Positions 36,025-43,776 of a stretch of 64,000 nucleotides of DNA are shown piece by piece. The stretch is from the NCBI GenBank assembly GCA_965146665.1, contig CBCTHE010000006.1, positions 124,001 to 188,000 of the forward strand, in the 5' to 3' direction. Each line of letters opens with the position of its first letter. Positions within the stretch are counted from its first letter, which is position 1. The notes beneath the pieces are model-generated. The model was not told where the DNA came from. It was given only the letters and a program-made list of their open reading frames with translations, and made no database searches. Source of the DNA: Ructibacterium sp965146665 (GTDB lineage Bacteria; Bacillota; Clostridia; Monoglobales; Monoglobaceae). The position numbers and the translations under genes were made by a program.

Positions 36025-37986
36025 CTAAGCGAGCACAACCATTTGATGATTTTCCAGTTTTTCTATGGTAAAGCTCACCCGGCCGTTGTCGCAGGAGAAG
36101 GGGATATCCTTGTCCTGGGGTGCCAGATACACCCGCTTCGGGACAAAATCTGCGCGGATGGAGGCTGTCACCTGATAAACCGGGAGAATGTCCTCAATGA
36201 CCTCAATGCCGTCACCGCGCTTGACTGGGCTGGCATAGAGGAAGTGGGCAACCAGCCGGTCGTCCTGCTTCATGAGCGTGGCAATGCCCTGGGCGGGCAG
36301 AGAGGTCTCCAGCGTTTTGGCATCACCCAACAGGCGGTCAAGGGCATAGCACACCGTCTTTTTCAGCACCAGACTTCCCTTTGTGGCGTAGTCGTTAAAG
36401 ATCTGCCATGCAATGCAGATGCCGTCCCTGCCCTCTGTCATGCCGGGGCCGCCGTATTCCCCGCTGTTGGGCGCGTGCTGGTGGGAGCAGAAATGGGCGA
36501 CGGTGCGGTTGAAGTAGGGATTTTCCCGGCGGGCAAGCTCCGTCCCTGTGGTGAGCGACACCTTTTCCCCCTTGCCATAGAAAACATAGCCGGTGTCTCC
36601 AATGCCGTCCATGGGGACGCAGGGCTTGAAGTAATCCGGGCTGTAGGGGTTTTCGCCTATGTACTGGACACCGAAGTCAAAGGCAAAATCGCTTTGGTCC
36701 GCGCGCAGGCCGGATTCCCCGGTTGCCAGAAGCTTTCCGCCGCTGGCCAGAAATTCGCTCAGCCTCTCTTTCAATGTGTCTTCAATCAGGATGCCGTCCG
36801 GCAGAATCAATACCTTGTATTTAAGAAAATCGCTCTCCATGTCCAAAACGTCAAACAGGTATTTCCCCTCCAGCAGCATCCGGACCGCGCCGCAATCTGC
36901 TCGAAGCACTCTGCCGTCAGCGCCGGCGGCATGGTTCAAATAAGCCTCGTGGGACAGTACGCCAATATCAGCGATTGACGCGACCCGGTCCAGCCAGGGC
37001 TCCTTTTCCTCAATTTCAGAATAGGCCGCGCCAATCAGGCGATAAGTCTCCATGTCCATATGCCCGTCCGGCGCCATCTGGTCGCCGATGGAGCACTTGG
37101 CGCCATTGGCAGTGCTCAGTGCTGTCTCATACCGCAGGGCATTGGGATGCTTGAAACCGCCGAATTCTCCCCAGGTGCTGTGAAACTTCCCGGTCATGCC
37201 CAGGAATTCCATGCCCAGTCCCTGGGCATAGCGGGCGCTGAGGGGAAAGTGGTCGTACCCCCAGCCTCCGGTGGGAAGGCTCTCCAGCTCAAGGTGTGTG
37301 TTCATCTGGGCCAGATCCCGGCGGCCCTGGCGGATATGCCCGCCGTTGTGAAAGACCGGCAATCCCTTTTTGTGTTTGTCAATGGCTTCCCTCACCCGCC
37401 GGGTGTAGTTCGCATAAACCTCGTCCGCCAGCATCTGCGCATTTTTTTCATCATAGGGGTCCAGCCCGCGTCTGAGCAGTGTATTACAGCAATGGCGGCA
37501 ATAGCATTTCCGCGGCATGACAATATCCAGAAAAATGCCATCCGCGTCATAGTTCTCACAGACCTCTTCGATCTGGGCCAGCAGATAGTCCAAATAGGGG
37601 GTGTTCAGACAGAGTACATGATAGCCCGCAGTGGCAAAGCCATTGACCCATTCAGTGGATTCATCCTTGTTGCGCAGCAGCCATTCCGGGTGTCTGACCG
37701 CGGTCTTTTCGTCCAGTCCCGCGGAAAGATAGACCGGAGTTTTGACGCCGGTTTCGTGCGCGGCCTCAATCTGCGCGCCCAGCAGATCAAAATCCAGATG
37801 CGGATGGGTCTGGTTTGCCTCGGAGGGATGGTATGCCCAGCCGTGGTGGCATTTTGAGAAAACTGTGATGGAATTCATGTGACCGGCTTTGAGGGCGGCC
37901 TGGAATTGCTCCTTGCTGAAACGCTTTCCAATCCCCTCTATTTTTTCTGATGTATGGAAGTCCAAATGGACCTGTCTGAAATTCAT
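36025..37986 (-). CDS. Putative glycoside hydrolase: alpha-amylase-like barrel with a GH42-type trimerisation domain
   Basis: 653 residues from the ATG at 37986, chosen because GCGGGG lies seven bases ahead; earlier in-frame ATGs lack a site. The N-terminal half is a TIM-barrel-like domain: residues 1-45 with the WAYHPSE motif, ADGIFLDIVMPRKCYC near 185 (a likely acidic active-site strand), then ESLPTGGWGYDHFP and GKFHSTWGEFG. The second half, from about 340, contains VLILPDGILIED and LLATGESG, typical of the flavodoxin-like domain of GH42-type enzymes. Such proteins are usually annotated as hypothetical glycosyl hydrolase 6 (GHL6). No signal peptide, so it should act on imported oligosaccharide. 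It lies between the rhamnose and mannan genes. Substrate is not known. Confidence 0.7.
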   Translation of the reverse strand: MNFRQVHLDFHTSEKIEGIGKRFSKEQFQAALKAGHMNSITVFSKCHHGWAYHPSEANQTHPHLDFDLLGAQIEAAHETGVKTPVYLSAGLDEKTAVRHPEWLLRNKDESTEWVNGFATAGYHVLCLNTPYLDYLLAQIEEVCENYDADGIFLDIVMPRKCYCRHCCNTLLRRGLDPYDEKNAQMLADEVYANYTRRVREAIDKHKKGLPVFHNGGHIRQGRRDLAQMNTHLELESLPTGGWGYDHFPLSARYAQGLGMEFLGMTGKFHSTWGEFGGFKHPNALRYETALSTANGAKCSIGDQMAPDGHMDMETYRLIGAAYSEIEEKEPWLDRVASIADIGVLSHEAYLNHAAGADGRVLRADCGAVRMLLEGKYLFDVLDMESDFLKYKVLILPDGILIEDTLKERLSEFLASGGKLLATGESGLRADQSDFAFDFGVQYIGENPYSPDYFKPCVPMDGIGDTGYVFYGKGEKVSLTTGTELARRENPYFNRTVAHFCSHQHAPNSGEYGGPGMTEGRDGICIAWQIFNDYATKGSLVLKKTVCYALDRLLGDAKTLETSLPAQGIATLMKQDDRLVAHFLYASPVKRGDGIEVIEDILPVYQVTASIRADFVPKRVYLAPQDKDIPFSCDNGRVSFTIEKLENHQMVVLA

Positions 37987-38070
37987 TTTCATTCCCCGCT
38001 TTCCAAAACTTTTTTCCATTCTACCATATTTCCGGGTTATATTAAATGCTAAAAACATAGGAAAAAATGA

Positions 38071-38253
38071 GATTTCCGGCCGCCGCAAGATGTTAAAAAG
38101 AAATTGGCGGCGAAACTGGGCACATCTCCCTCCAACTTGAGCGGTAAGCTGCGCCGGGATAATTTTTCTGAAAAAGAGCTGCAGGAGATTGCCGAGGCTT
38201 GTGGTGCGGTCTTTGAAGGCAAATTTATTTTGAAAGACGGCAGGAAAATTTGA
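38071..38253 (+). pseudogene. Remnant of a small Cro/CI-like helix-turn-helix gene lacking its start
   Basis: An open frame with no start codon translates to about 60 residues with KKLAAKLGTSPSNLSGKL, DNFSEKELQEIAEACGA and FEGKFILKDG, the pattern of very common small helix-turn-helix proteins of the Clostridia (about 70 residues). The N-terminal ten or so residues and the start codon are missing; an in-frame stop at 38068 closes the frame on the left. The 3-prime end is intact and followed by a perfect terminator. I read it as a decayed or truncated gene, possibly left by loss of a mobile element. Confidence 0.65.
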
Positions 38254-38263
38254 TCATCCATAC

Positions 38264-38297
38264 AAAAAAGACGGGATCAAAGATCCCGTCTTTTTTG
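38264..38297. terminator. Perfect bidirectional terminator
   Basis: AAAAAAGACGGGATC pairs perfectly with GATCCCGTCTTTTTT around a 3-base loop. It ends the helix-turn-helix remnant and also faces the end of the convergent mannan operon at 38355. Confidence 0.92.
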
Positions 38298-38354
38298 TAT
38301 AAAGATGCGTACAGTCTGTTTATAATAAAAATTGTAACTGCATAAAACAACACC

Positions 38355-39509
38355 TTATTTCGTGTTTTTGTCAATCAGCGCACAGATCTTTTTCACACTT
38401 TCAAACGTATTCAGATCGTCTGCCGGGGTGTTTTTGCAATAGTCAATCATCTTTGCCTCTGTTGTGACCGCCGCGTGCAGGCGGGTGTCGCTGGAGGCAT
38501 AGTAGATATAGATGTTGCCGTTTTCGTCTTTCACCGCCCCGTTGCAGAACACAACATTGGAGACGTCACCCACGCGCTCGCTCCCATAGGGGGCCATGAA
38601 ATAGCCGCCGGGCTTGGCAATCACCTGTTCTGGATGCGCCAGGTCGGTCAGGAAGCAGTAGAGCACATAGCGCAGTCCTGCGGCTGTGTTCCGAACCCCG
38701 TGTGCAATGTGGAGCCAGCCCGCCGGTGTTTTGATGGGCGGTGCGCCGGCACCGTTCTTACTCTCGGTGATGGTGTGATAGGCCCGGGCATCGATGATGC
38801 GCTCCTCTGTGATGACCGCGTGCTCCATAGTGTCCACCAGAGCGGCGCCAATTCCTCCGCCGGAGCCGACCTCAATGAAGCTGTCGGAAGGGCGGGTGTA
38901 GAGCAGGTATTTGCCGTCCACAAATTCCGGATGCAGAACTACATTCCTCTGCTGGCTGGGAGAGACCAGGTTGTCAAGCCGCTCCCAATTTACCAGATCG
39001 CGGGTCCGGACAATTCCACAGGCGGCGTTGGCCGCGGAGAGATCGGGGTTTTCCGGATCCTTGCTCTCACTGCAGAAGGTGCCGTAGATCCAGCCGTCCT
39101 CATGCTGGGTCAGCCGCATGTCGTAGACGTTGGTTTCGCCCTCGCAGTAGGGAAGCTGAATGGGATAGGGATCAAACCGGAACTGGTCTGTGCCGTTTTT
39201 GCTTCTGGCAACAGCAAAATAGGATTTGCGGTCGCTGCCCTCCACCCGGGCAACCAGAATATATGTACCGTCTAAATAGATGGCGCCCGCGTTGAACACC
39301 GCGTTGACACCGATCCGTTCCATAAAATAGGGATTGTCTTCCGGTGAAAAGTCATATCTCCAGGTGAGAGGGATATGGCGGTTTGTCAGAACCGGATTCT
39401 GATACCGGTCAAAGATGCCGTTGTTCCAGCCTTCGTCCACCGTATTGGGGGTATTCAGCAGGGCCTCATGTTCTTTTATGATTGCTGTTTTTCTCTCTTC
39501 AAAAGTCAT
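38355..39509 (-). CDS. 4-O-beta-D-mannosyl-D-glucose phosphorylase, GH130 subfamily 1
   Basis: Splits beta-1,4-mannosylglucose with phosphate into mannose 1-phosphate and glucose. 384 residues from the ATG at 39509, the point where family members begin (MTFEERKTAI); AAGGAA lies eleven bases ahead. The five-bladed propeller signatures of GH130_1 are clear: YQNPVLTNRHIPLTWRYD, MERIGVNAVFNAGA and NVYDMRLTQHEDGW, the last holding the proton-donor Asp. It is the last gene of the operon and lies 58 bases after the epimerase, its partner in the mannobiose route. Cytoplasmic. Confidence 0.93.
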   Translation of the reverse strand: MTFEERKTAIIKEHEALLNTPNTVDEGWNNGIFDRYQNPVLTNRHIPLTWRYDFSPEDNPYFMERIGVNAVFNAGAIYLDGTYILVARVEGSDRKSYFAVARSKNGTDQFRFDPYPIQLPYCEGETNVYDMRLTQHEDGWIYGTFCSESKDPENPDLSAANAACGIVRTRDLVNWERLDNLVSPSQQRNVVLHPEFVDGKYLLYTRPSDSFIEVGSGGGIGAALVDTMEHAVITEERIIDARAYHTITESKNGAGAPPIKTPAGWLHIAHGVRNTAAGLRYVLYCFLTDLAHPEQVIAKPGGYFMAPYGSERVGDVSNVVFCNGAVKDENGNIYIYYASSDTRLHAAVTTEAKMIDYCKNTPADDLNTFESVKKICALIDKNTK

Positions 39510-39567
39510 GATAGATAGGTTCCTTTCCATAATTATAATCAGTTCAGCAGTCAAGGGACCGCTGTGT

Positions 39568-40764
39568 CTATAAATTTCTCAGCCGGGTCAGGATCTCAAA
39601 GCACATCCGGCTGTTGTGATAAGGGCATTTCCAGGCGCTGACCTTGGTGTCATCAAAGACGGCCGTGCCGTCCCGGGAGACGCCCCAGAACCACTCCCCG
39701 TTCTTTCGGTCCACAAGATGGGCCTGGATGAAACGCCATACGGAATACACCGCGTCCAGATAACGGTTCTCCCCAGTTACGGCATAGGCGTTGAAGAACC
39801 CAACCACGGCCTCGGCCTGGGTCCACCATTCACTGCCGTCGGTCTGGAGGACGCCGTCTTTTTCTGTCTCAAACAGTCCGCCGTACTGGGTGTCAAGTCC
39901 CGTCCGGTAAACTGTGTCCGCCATTTTCATGGCGAGGGTCTCGATCTCTCCGCGCAGAACTGAATCCTGCTGCAGTTCCGCGGCCTCGCACATGAGCCAG
40001 CTGCCCTCTATGTCATGGCCGAAGGAGGTGACATTGGCCTGGCTTTGCCATTGGTCGTCAAAGTAGAGCATGAAATGTCCTGTGGCCGGATCCGTGATCT
40101 TTTCCGCACAGATCCGCAGAATATCCCGCAGAGCAGATTCCACGGCCGGGTCCTGAGAAACGCGGCAGAGGTTTGTATATCCCTCCAGCACATGCAGGTT
40201 TGTGTTCATGGTTTTGGGCACATTCATGTCCTTCTGGCTGAGGCTGGTATCCGCCAGCGGATTCCAGTCCGCGGCCAGTGCGTCGAAGTAGCCGCCGTAT
40301 ACCCGGTCGCGGGTGTGCTGTTCCAGCAGGTCAAAAAGCTCCATGGCAAAGGCCAGATGCGCCGGGTCCCGGGTGACCGCATAGTACTCAGAAACACCGT
40401 AGATGGCAAAGGCCTGGGCATAGATCTGTTTTTTGCTGTCCTTCACCCGTCCCGTGTAGTCCACAGACCAGTATATGCCGCCGTTCTCCTTATCTTCAAA
40501 TGCATCCCGCAGGAAGCGGTAGGCCCGTTCCGCCATGGTGAGATAGGCCGGGTCAGCAAACATGGAATAGGCTTTTGCAAAGGTCCAAAGGATTCTGGCG
40601 CAGATGACGGAGGATTTGTCCGCCTTCCGGTCGGTCTCCATGGCGTTGTTGATATAGCCGTAAAAGCCGCCGTGTGCTTCGTCCACAGTATGGTTGATCC
40701 AGAAGGGGAGGATATTGTCCCGCACCTCACGCTGGATTTCCTGTTCAAATTGTTTCAGTTCCAT
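39568..40764 (-). CDS. Cellobiose 2-epimerase
   Basis: Epimerises the reducing-end sugar of beta-1,4-linked disaccharides; with mannobiose it gives mannosylglucose, the substrate of the GH130 enzyme next to it. 398 residues of the N-acylglucosamine 2-epimerase (alpha6/alpha6 barrel) family. Typical motifs are HGGFYGYI, SFGHDIEGSWLM (catalytic His), WTQAEAVVGFFNAY and PYHNSRMCFE (second His). There is no signal peptide. The gene lies twelve bases after the first GH130 gene, and the three form the known mannooligosaccharide pathway of anaerobic gut Clostridia. Confidence 0.93.
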   Translation of the reverse strand: MELKQFEQEIQREVRDNILPFWINHTVDEAHGGFYGYINNAMETDRKADKSSVICARILWTFAKAYSMFADPAYLTMAERAYRFLRDAFEDKENGGIYWSVDYTGRVKDSKKQIYAQAFAIYGVSEYYAVTRDPAHLAFAMELFDLLEQHTRDRVYGGYFDALAADWNPLADTSLSQKDMNVPKTMNTNLHVLEGYTNLCRVSQDPAVESALRDILRICAEKITDPATGHFMLYFDDQWQSQANVTSFGHDIEGSWLMCEAAELQQDSVLRGEIETLAMKMADTVYRTGLDTQYGGLFETEKDGVLQTDGSEWWTQAEAVVGFFNAYAVTGENRYLDAVYSVWRFIQAHLVDRKNGEWFWGVSRDGTAVFDDTKVSAWKCPYHNSRMCFEILTRLRNL

Positions 40765-40776
40765 GGTGTCCTCCGT

Positions 40777-41784
40777 TCAGCGGGGCTGGGTGCAGAGCGC
40801 GGTCAGTTTGTCGATCTCCGCCGTGGCCAGGCATTCCACCGTATCAGCCGCGCCATAGTAAATCTTGGCTGTGCCGTCCGGCTCCTTCAGAAAGCCGCCA
40901 GGGAAGATGACGCTTGCGCGGAAGCCGTCCAGGGCTTCGTACTCTGTCTCCGGCGCCAGAAGCGGTGCCTTGGACATTCCCAGAATCCTGCTCGGATCCT
41001 CAAGATCCAGAAGCATAATGCCTGCGGTGTAGCGCTTCTGCCATTTGTCCTCCCATCCGTGCTTGCCGCGGGTGGTGTCAATGTCTACAGCGTGAAACAG
41101 GGTGAGCCAGCCGGCGTCTGTCTTAATGGGCGGCGCCGCGGGGCCCAGCTTGTCATTGGCGAAGGGGACATCCTCCACGGCCAGAAGAAGCTGACTCTCG
41201 CCCCAGAACACCAGATCCGGTGATTTGGAGATCCAGATGTCAAAGCGGTCCTTGCCGCCCCGGCTGTAGATGGTGAAGGGGCGCTCCAGCCGCACATACA
41301 TCCCGCCGATCTTTTCCGGGAAGAGCACCATGTTCCGATTGTCCGGGGTGCTGAGGCTGATGATGTCAATGCCGCTGAAGTCCGGACGGACCTTTCCGAT
41401 ACCGCCCCGGATTCCATGGCGGGTGTCCATGGCAAAGCAGATGTGCAGTTCGTCCTCAATCACGGTGAGCCGCGGGTCATAGACCCGGGTTACCTCAGGA
41501 TCGTCAATCATGTCAAGGGTGAAGAAAGGGGTTTCCCGCACCTTCCACGACTGGCCGTCAGGACTGAAGGCAATGCCAAGGTTACAGCCCTTGAACAGGC
41601 ATCCGCCGGCGTAGTCAAAGTCATTTCTAAAGATCATGATGTACTGGCCCTGCCATTTGGCCACCCCCGCGTTGAATACCAGTTCAGAGGGAAAGGGGAT
41701 ATCCCCGGCCGAAAGCACGGGATTGTTTTCATACCGGCAGATGGCATCGCTGCTGGTGAGAATGGGTTTCATGGGTTCATACAT
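40777..41784 (-). CDS. Beta-1,4-mannooligosaccharide phosphorylase, GH130 subfamily 2
   Basis: Removes mannose units from mannooligosaccharides by phosphorolysis, releasing mannose 1-phosphate. 335 residues. GH130_2 signatures: YENNPVLSAGDIPFPSELVFNAG is split as NPVLSAGDIPFPSE then VFNAGVAK; RVYDPRLTVIED holds the proton-donor Asp; KLGPAAPPIKTDAGWL is the phosphate-binding region. AAGGAGT precedes the ATG by about ten bases. It is the first enzyme gene after the transporter, separated from it by a hairpin at 41886-41925. Cytoplasmic. Confidence 0.93.
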   Translation of the reverse strand: MYEPMKPILTSSDAICRYENNPVLSAGDIPFPSELVFNAGVAKWQGQYIMIFRNDFDYAGGCLFKGCNLGIAFSPDGQSWKVRETPFFTLDMIDDPEVTRVYDPRLTVIEDELHICFAMDTRHGIRGGIGKVRPDFSGIDIISLSTPDNRNMVLFPEKIGGMYVRLERPFTIYSRGGKDRFDIWISKSPDLVFWGESQLLLAVEDVPFANDKLGPAAPPIKTDAGWLTLFHAVDIDTTRGKHGWEDKWQKRYTAGIMLLDLEDPSRILGMSKAPLLAPETEYEALDGFRASVIFPGGFLKEPDGTAKIYYGAADTVECLATAEIDKLTALCTQPR

Positions 41785-41885
41785 TAAATAAACACTCCTT
41801 TTTCAATGGTTTCTTTTGCAGTTTGTTTTCAGAAGAGTCTGTCCTGCCATAAGCTGTCCCGCCGTCCGCGCGGCAGGGATATATA

Positions 41886-41925
41886 AAATTTGGCAGCCGC
41901 ACCATAGGGCGAGACTGCCAAATTT
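41886..41925 (-). terminator. Hairpin between the mannan transporter and enzyme genes
   Basis: AAATTTGGCAG pairs with CTGCCAAATTT around an 18-base GC-rich loop, 14 bases after the permease stop. The tail is only AT-rich (TATATAT), so it is probably a partial terminator or an mRNA-end protector that sets transporter above enzyme expression. Confidence 0.6.
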
Positions 41926-41938
41926 GTACCTTTATGGG

Positions 41939-42823
41939 TTAACCCTTGACCGCGCCGATCATAACACCCTTTACAAAGTACTTTTGCAGGAAGGGATAAA
42001 TACAAAGGATCGGCAGGGTTGCAATGACAATGACCGCATATTTCAGGGTTTCGCTGACTGCCAGCTGTGAGCCGGCATCCACACCGCCGGTCATGGATTC
42101 GGTATCGTTGATCAGCAGGATCTGCCGCAGCACCAGCTGGAGCGGATATTTGCTGGGTTCTGTAATAAACAGTGATGCGTTGAACCAGGAATTCCAGTGT
42201 GCAACACCATAATACAGAATCATAACCGCCACGGTGGGCATGGCCAGCGGCAAAACAATACGAAACAGAATGATGACATGTCCCGCGCCGTCAATTCGGG
42301 CCGATTCCTCCAGACTGGCTGGTATCGCACTAAAGCCAGTACGCATAATCATCAGATTAAAGGTATTGATGGCCACTGGGAGAATCAGAGCCCACAGACT
42401 ATCCTGCAGCATGAAGTCCTGCGTTACGGTCAGGTACAGCGGAATCAGGCCGCCTGAAAAATACATGGTAAAGATGATCAGGAAGGCGATGGGCCGCTGC
42501 CACAAAATATTTTGTCTGGAAAGGAAGTAGGCGGCGATAGAGGTCAGAATGATGTTGACCGTGACGCCGACTGCTACCACAAAGAGGGTATTGGCATAAG
42601 AGGGCAGAAGGAGCGGGTGCACAATTGCCTTTTCATACGCCAGAGTGGAAAAGCCCAGGGGACGAAACAGCAGTCCTCTGTGGGCAAGGAACTCCAGGGG
42701 TTCGCTAAAGGATGCCATTACGATGTAAATCATCGGATACAGCGTTATCAGAATCATAAAAATCATGAAAATAGCATTGCATATTTCAAAAATTCTGCGC
42801 TGCGGTGTTTTCTTGATAACCAT
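41939..42823 (-). CDS. Sugar ABC transporter permease, YtcP/AraQ type (mannan locus)
   Basis: 294 residues with six expected spans, an EAA-type loop reading EESARIDGAGHV near residue 190, and the C-terminal signature YFVKGVMIGAVKG. Second channel subunit of the importer with the gene at 42840, which it follows by 16 bases; its own site TAGAAAGGAGAAGG lies just ahead of the ATG. Cargo is inferred from the downstream GH130 and epimerase genes to be short beta-mannooligosaccharides. Confidence 0.93.
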   Translation of the reverse strand: MVIKKTPQRRIFEICNAIFMIFMILITLYPMIYIVMASFSEPLEFLAHRGLLFRPLGFSTLAYEKAIVHPLLLPSYANTLFVVAVGVTVNIILTSIAAYFLSRQNILWQRPIAFLIIFTMYFSGGLIPLYLTVTQDFMLQDSLWALILPVAINTFNLMIMRTGFSAIPASLEESARIDGAGHVIILFRIVLPLAMPTVAVMILYYGVAHWNSWFNASLFITEPSKYPLQLVLRQILLINDTESMTGGVDAGSQLAVSETLKYAVIVIATLPILCIYPFLQKYFVKGVMIGAVKG

Positions 42824-42839
42824 TTGTTCCTTCTCCTTT

Positions 42840-43760
42840 CTACCAAAGACTGGTGTCGTTTACCTTGCGGCTGATGGTATTAGCAACTATGATAAGGGCA
42901 AAGTTGATTACAGAGTTGAAAAGCCCCACTGCTGTGGAGAAGCCATAGCTCTGGTCAATGATACCTTTTCGGTACACAAACGAAGAAATGACGTCTGCAG
43001 TTTCATAGGTCATGGGCTGATACAGCAAAATAATCTTTTCAAAGCCAACGTTCATGATGGTTCCAAGCTTCAGAATGAACATGGTAATAATGGTTGGCAT
43101 GATACTTGGAATGGTAATGCTCCAGGTCTGCCGCAGATGTCCCGCCCCGTCAATGGATGCGGCCTCATACAGCTCTTGGTCCACGCCGGCCAGCGCGGCC
43201 AGATAAATGATGGAACCCCACCCTATCTCCTGCCAGATACTGCTGATGACATAGATGGGAACAAAATATTTTGGTTCCTGAAGCATGTTGGTTTCAGGAA
43301 AGCCAAACATGCTCAGGAAACTGGTGATGACACCGGAGTCAGAGACAAAGTCTTTAATCAAACCGCAGACGACAACCAGTGAGATGAAGTGCGGCATGTA
43401 AGTAACGGTCTGCACGAACTTTGCAAACCTTTTCCTGGTCAGCTCATTGATGAGCAGGGCCAGGATGATCGGTGCCGGAAACCCGAAAATGATGCTTTGA
43501 ACACTGATATTAATTGTGTTGCGGAATATCCGGCCAAAATCAGAGCTGGTAAACAAATCCTTAAAGTTTTCTAGGCCGATCCACTCGCTTCCAAAGATAC
43601 CCAGAGTGGGATCAAAGTCCTTAAATGCGATGATGGCACCATACATAGGCTTGTAGCAAAAGGCTGCATAAAAGGCCAGTACGGGAATCATCATTGCGTA
43701 TAGTTTCCAGTTCCGAAACCAATCCTGTCGAATTGCTTTTTTATTGTACTTGCGGTACAT
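42840..43760 (-). CDS. Sugar ABC transporter permease, LplB type (mannan locus)
   Basis: 306 residues; a basic cytoplasmic N-terminus (MYRKYNKKAIRQ), a first span around MMIPVLAFYAAF, the motif YKPMYGAIIAFKDFDP typical of LplB, and an EAA loop YEAASIDGAGHL near residue 215. It is 16 bases after the solute-binding gene and before the second permease. Same architecture as the pair at 3938-5809 but clearly diverged, so the two importers handle different sugars. No ATPase gene is present. Confidence 0.93.
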   Translation of the reverse strand: MYRKYNKKAIRQDWFRNWKLYAMMIPVLAFYAAFCYKPMYGAIIAFKDFDPTLGIFGSEWIGLENFKDLFTSSDFGRIFRNTINISVQSIIFGFPAPIILALLINELTRKRFAKFVQTVTYMPHFISLVVVCGLIKDFVSDSGVITSFLSMFGFPETNMLQEPKYFVPIYVISSIWQEIGWGSIIYLAALAGVDQELYEAASIDGAGHLRQTWSITIPSIMPTIITMFILKLGTIMNVGFEKIILLYQPMTYETADVISSFVYRKGIIDQSYGFSTAVGLFNSVINFALIIVANTISRKVNDTSLW

Positions 43761-43776
43761 GGAAAAACCTCCCTAA

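Noticed and set aside
40015..41223. Plus-strand open frame of 402 codons across the epimerase and GH130 genes
   Set aside because: It spans two confidently identified genes on the other strand and the operon junction; no homology-like motifs and no start signals.
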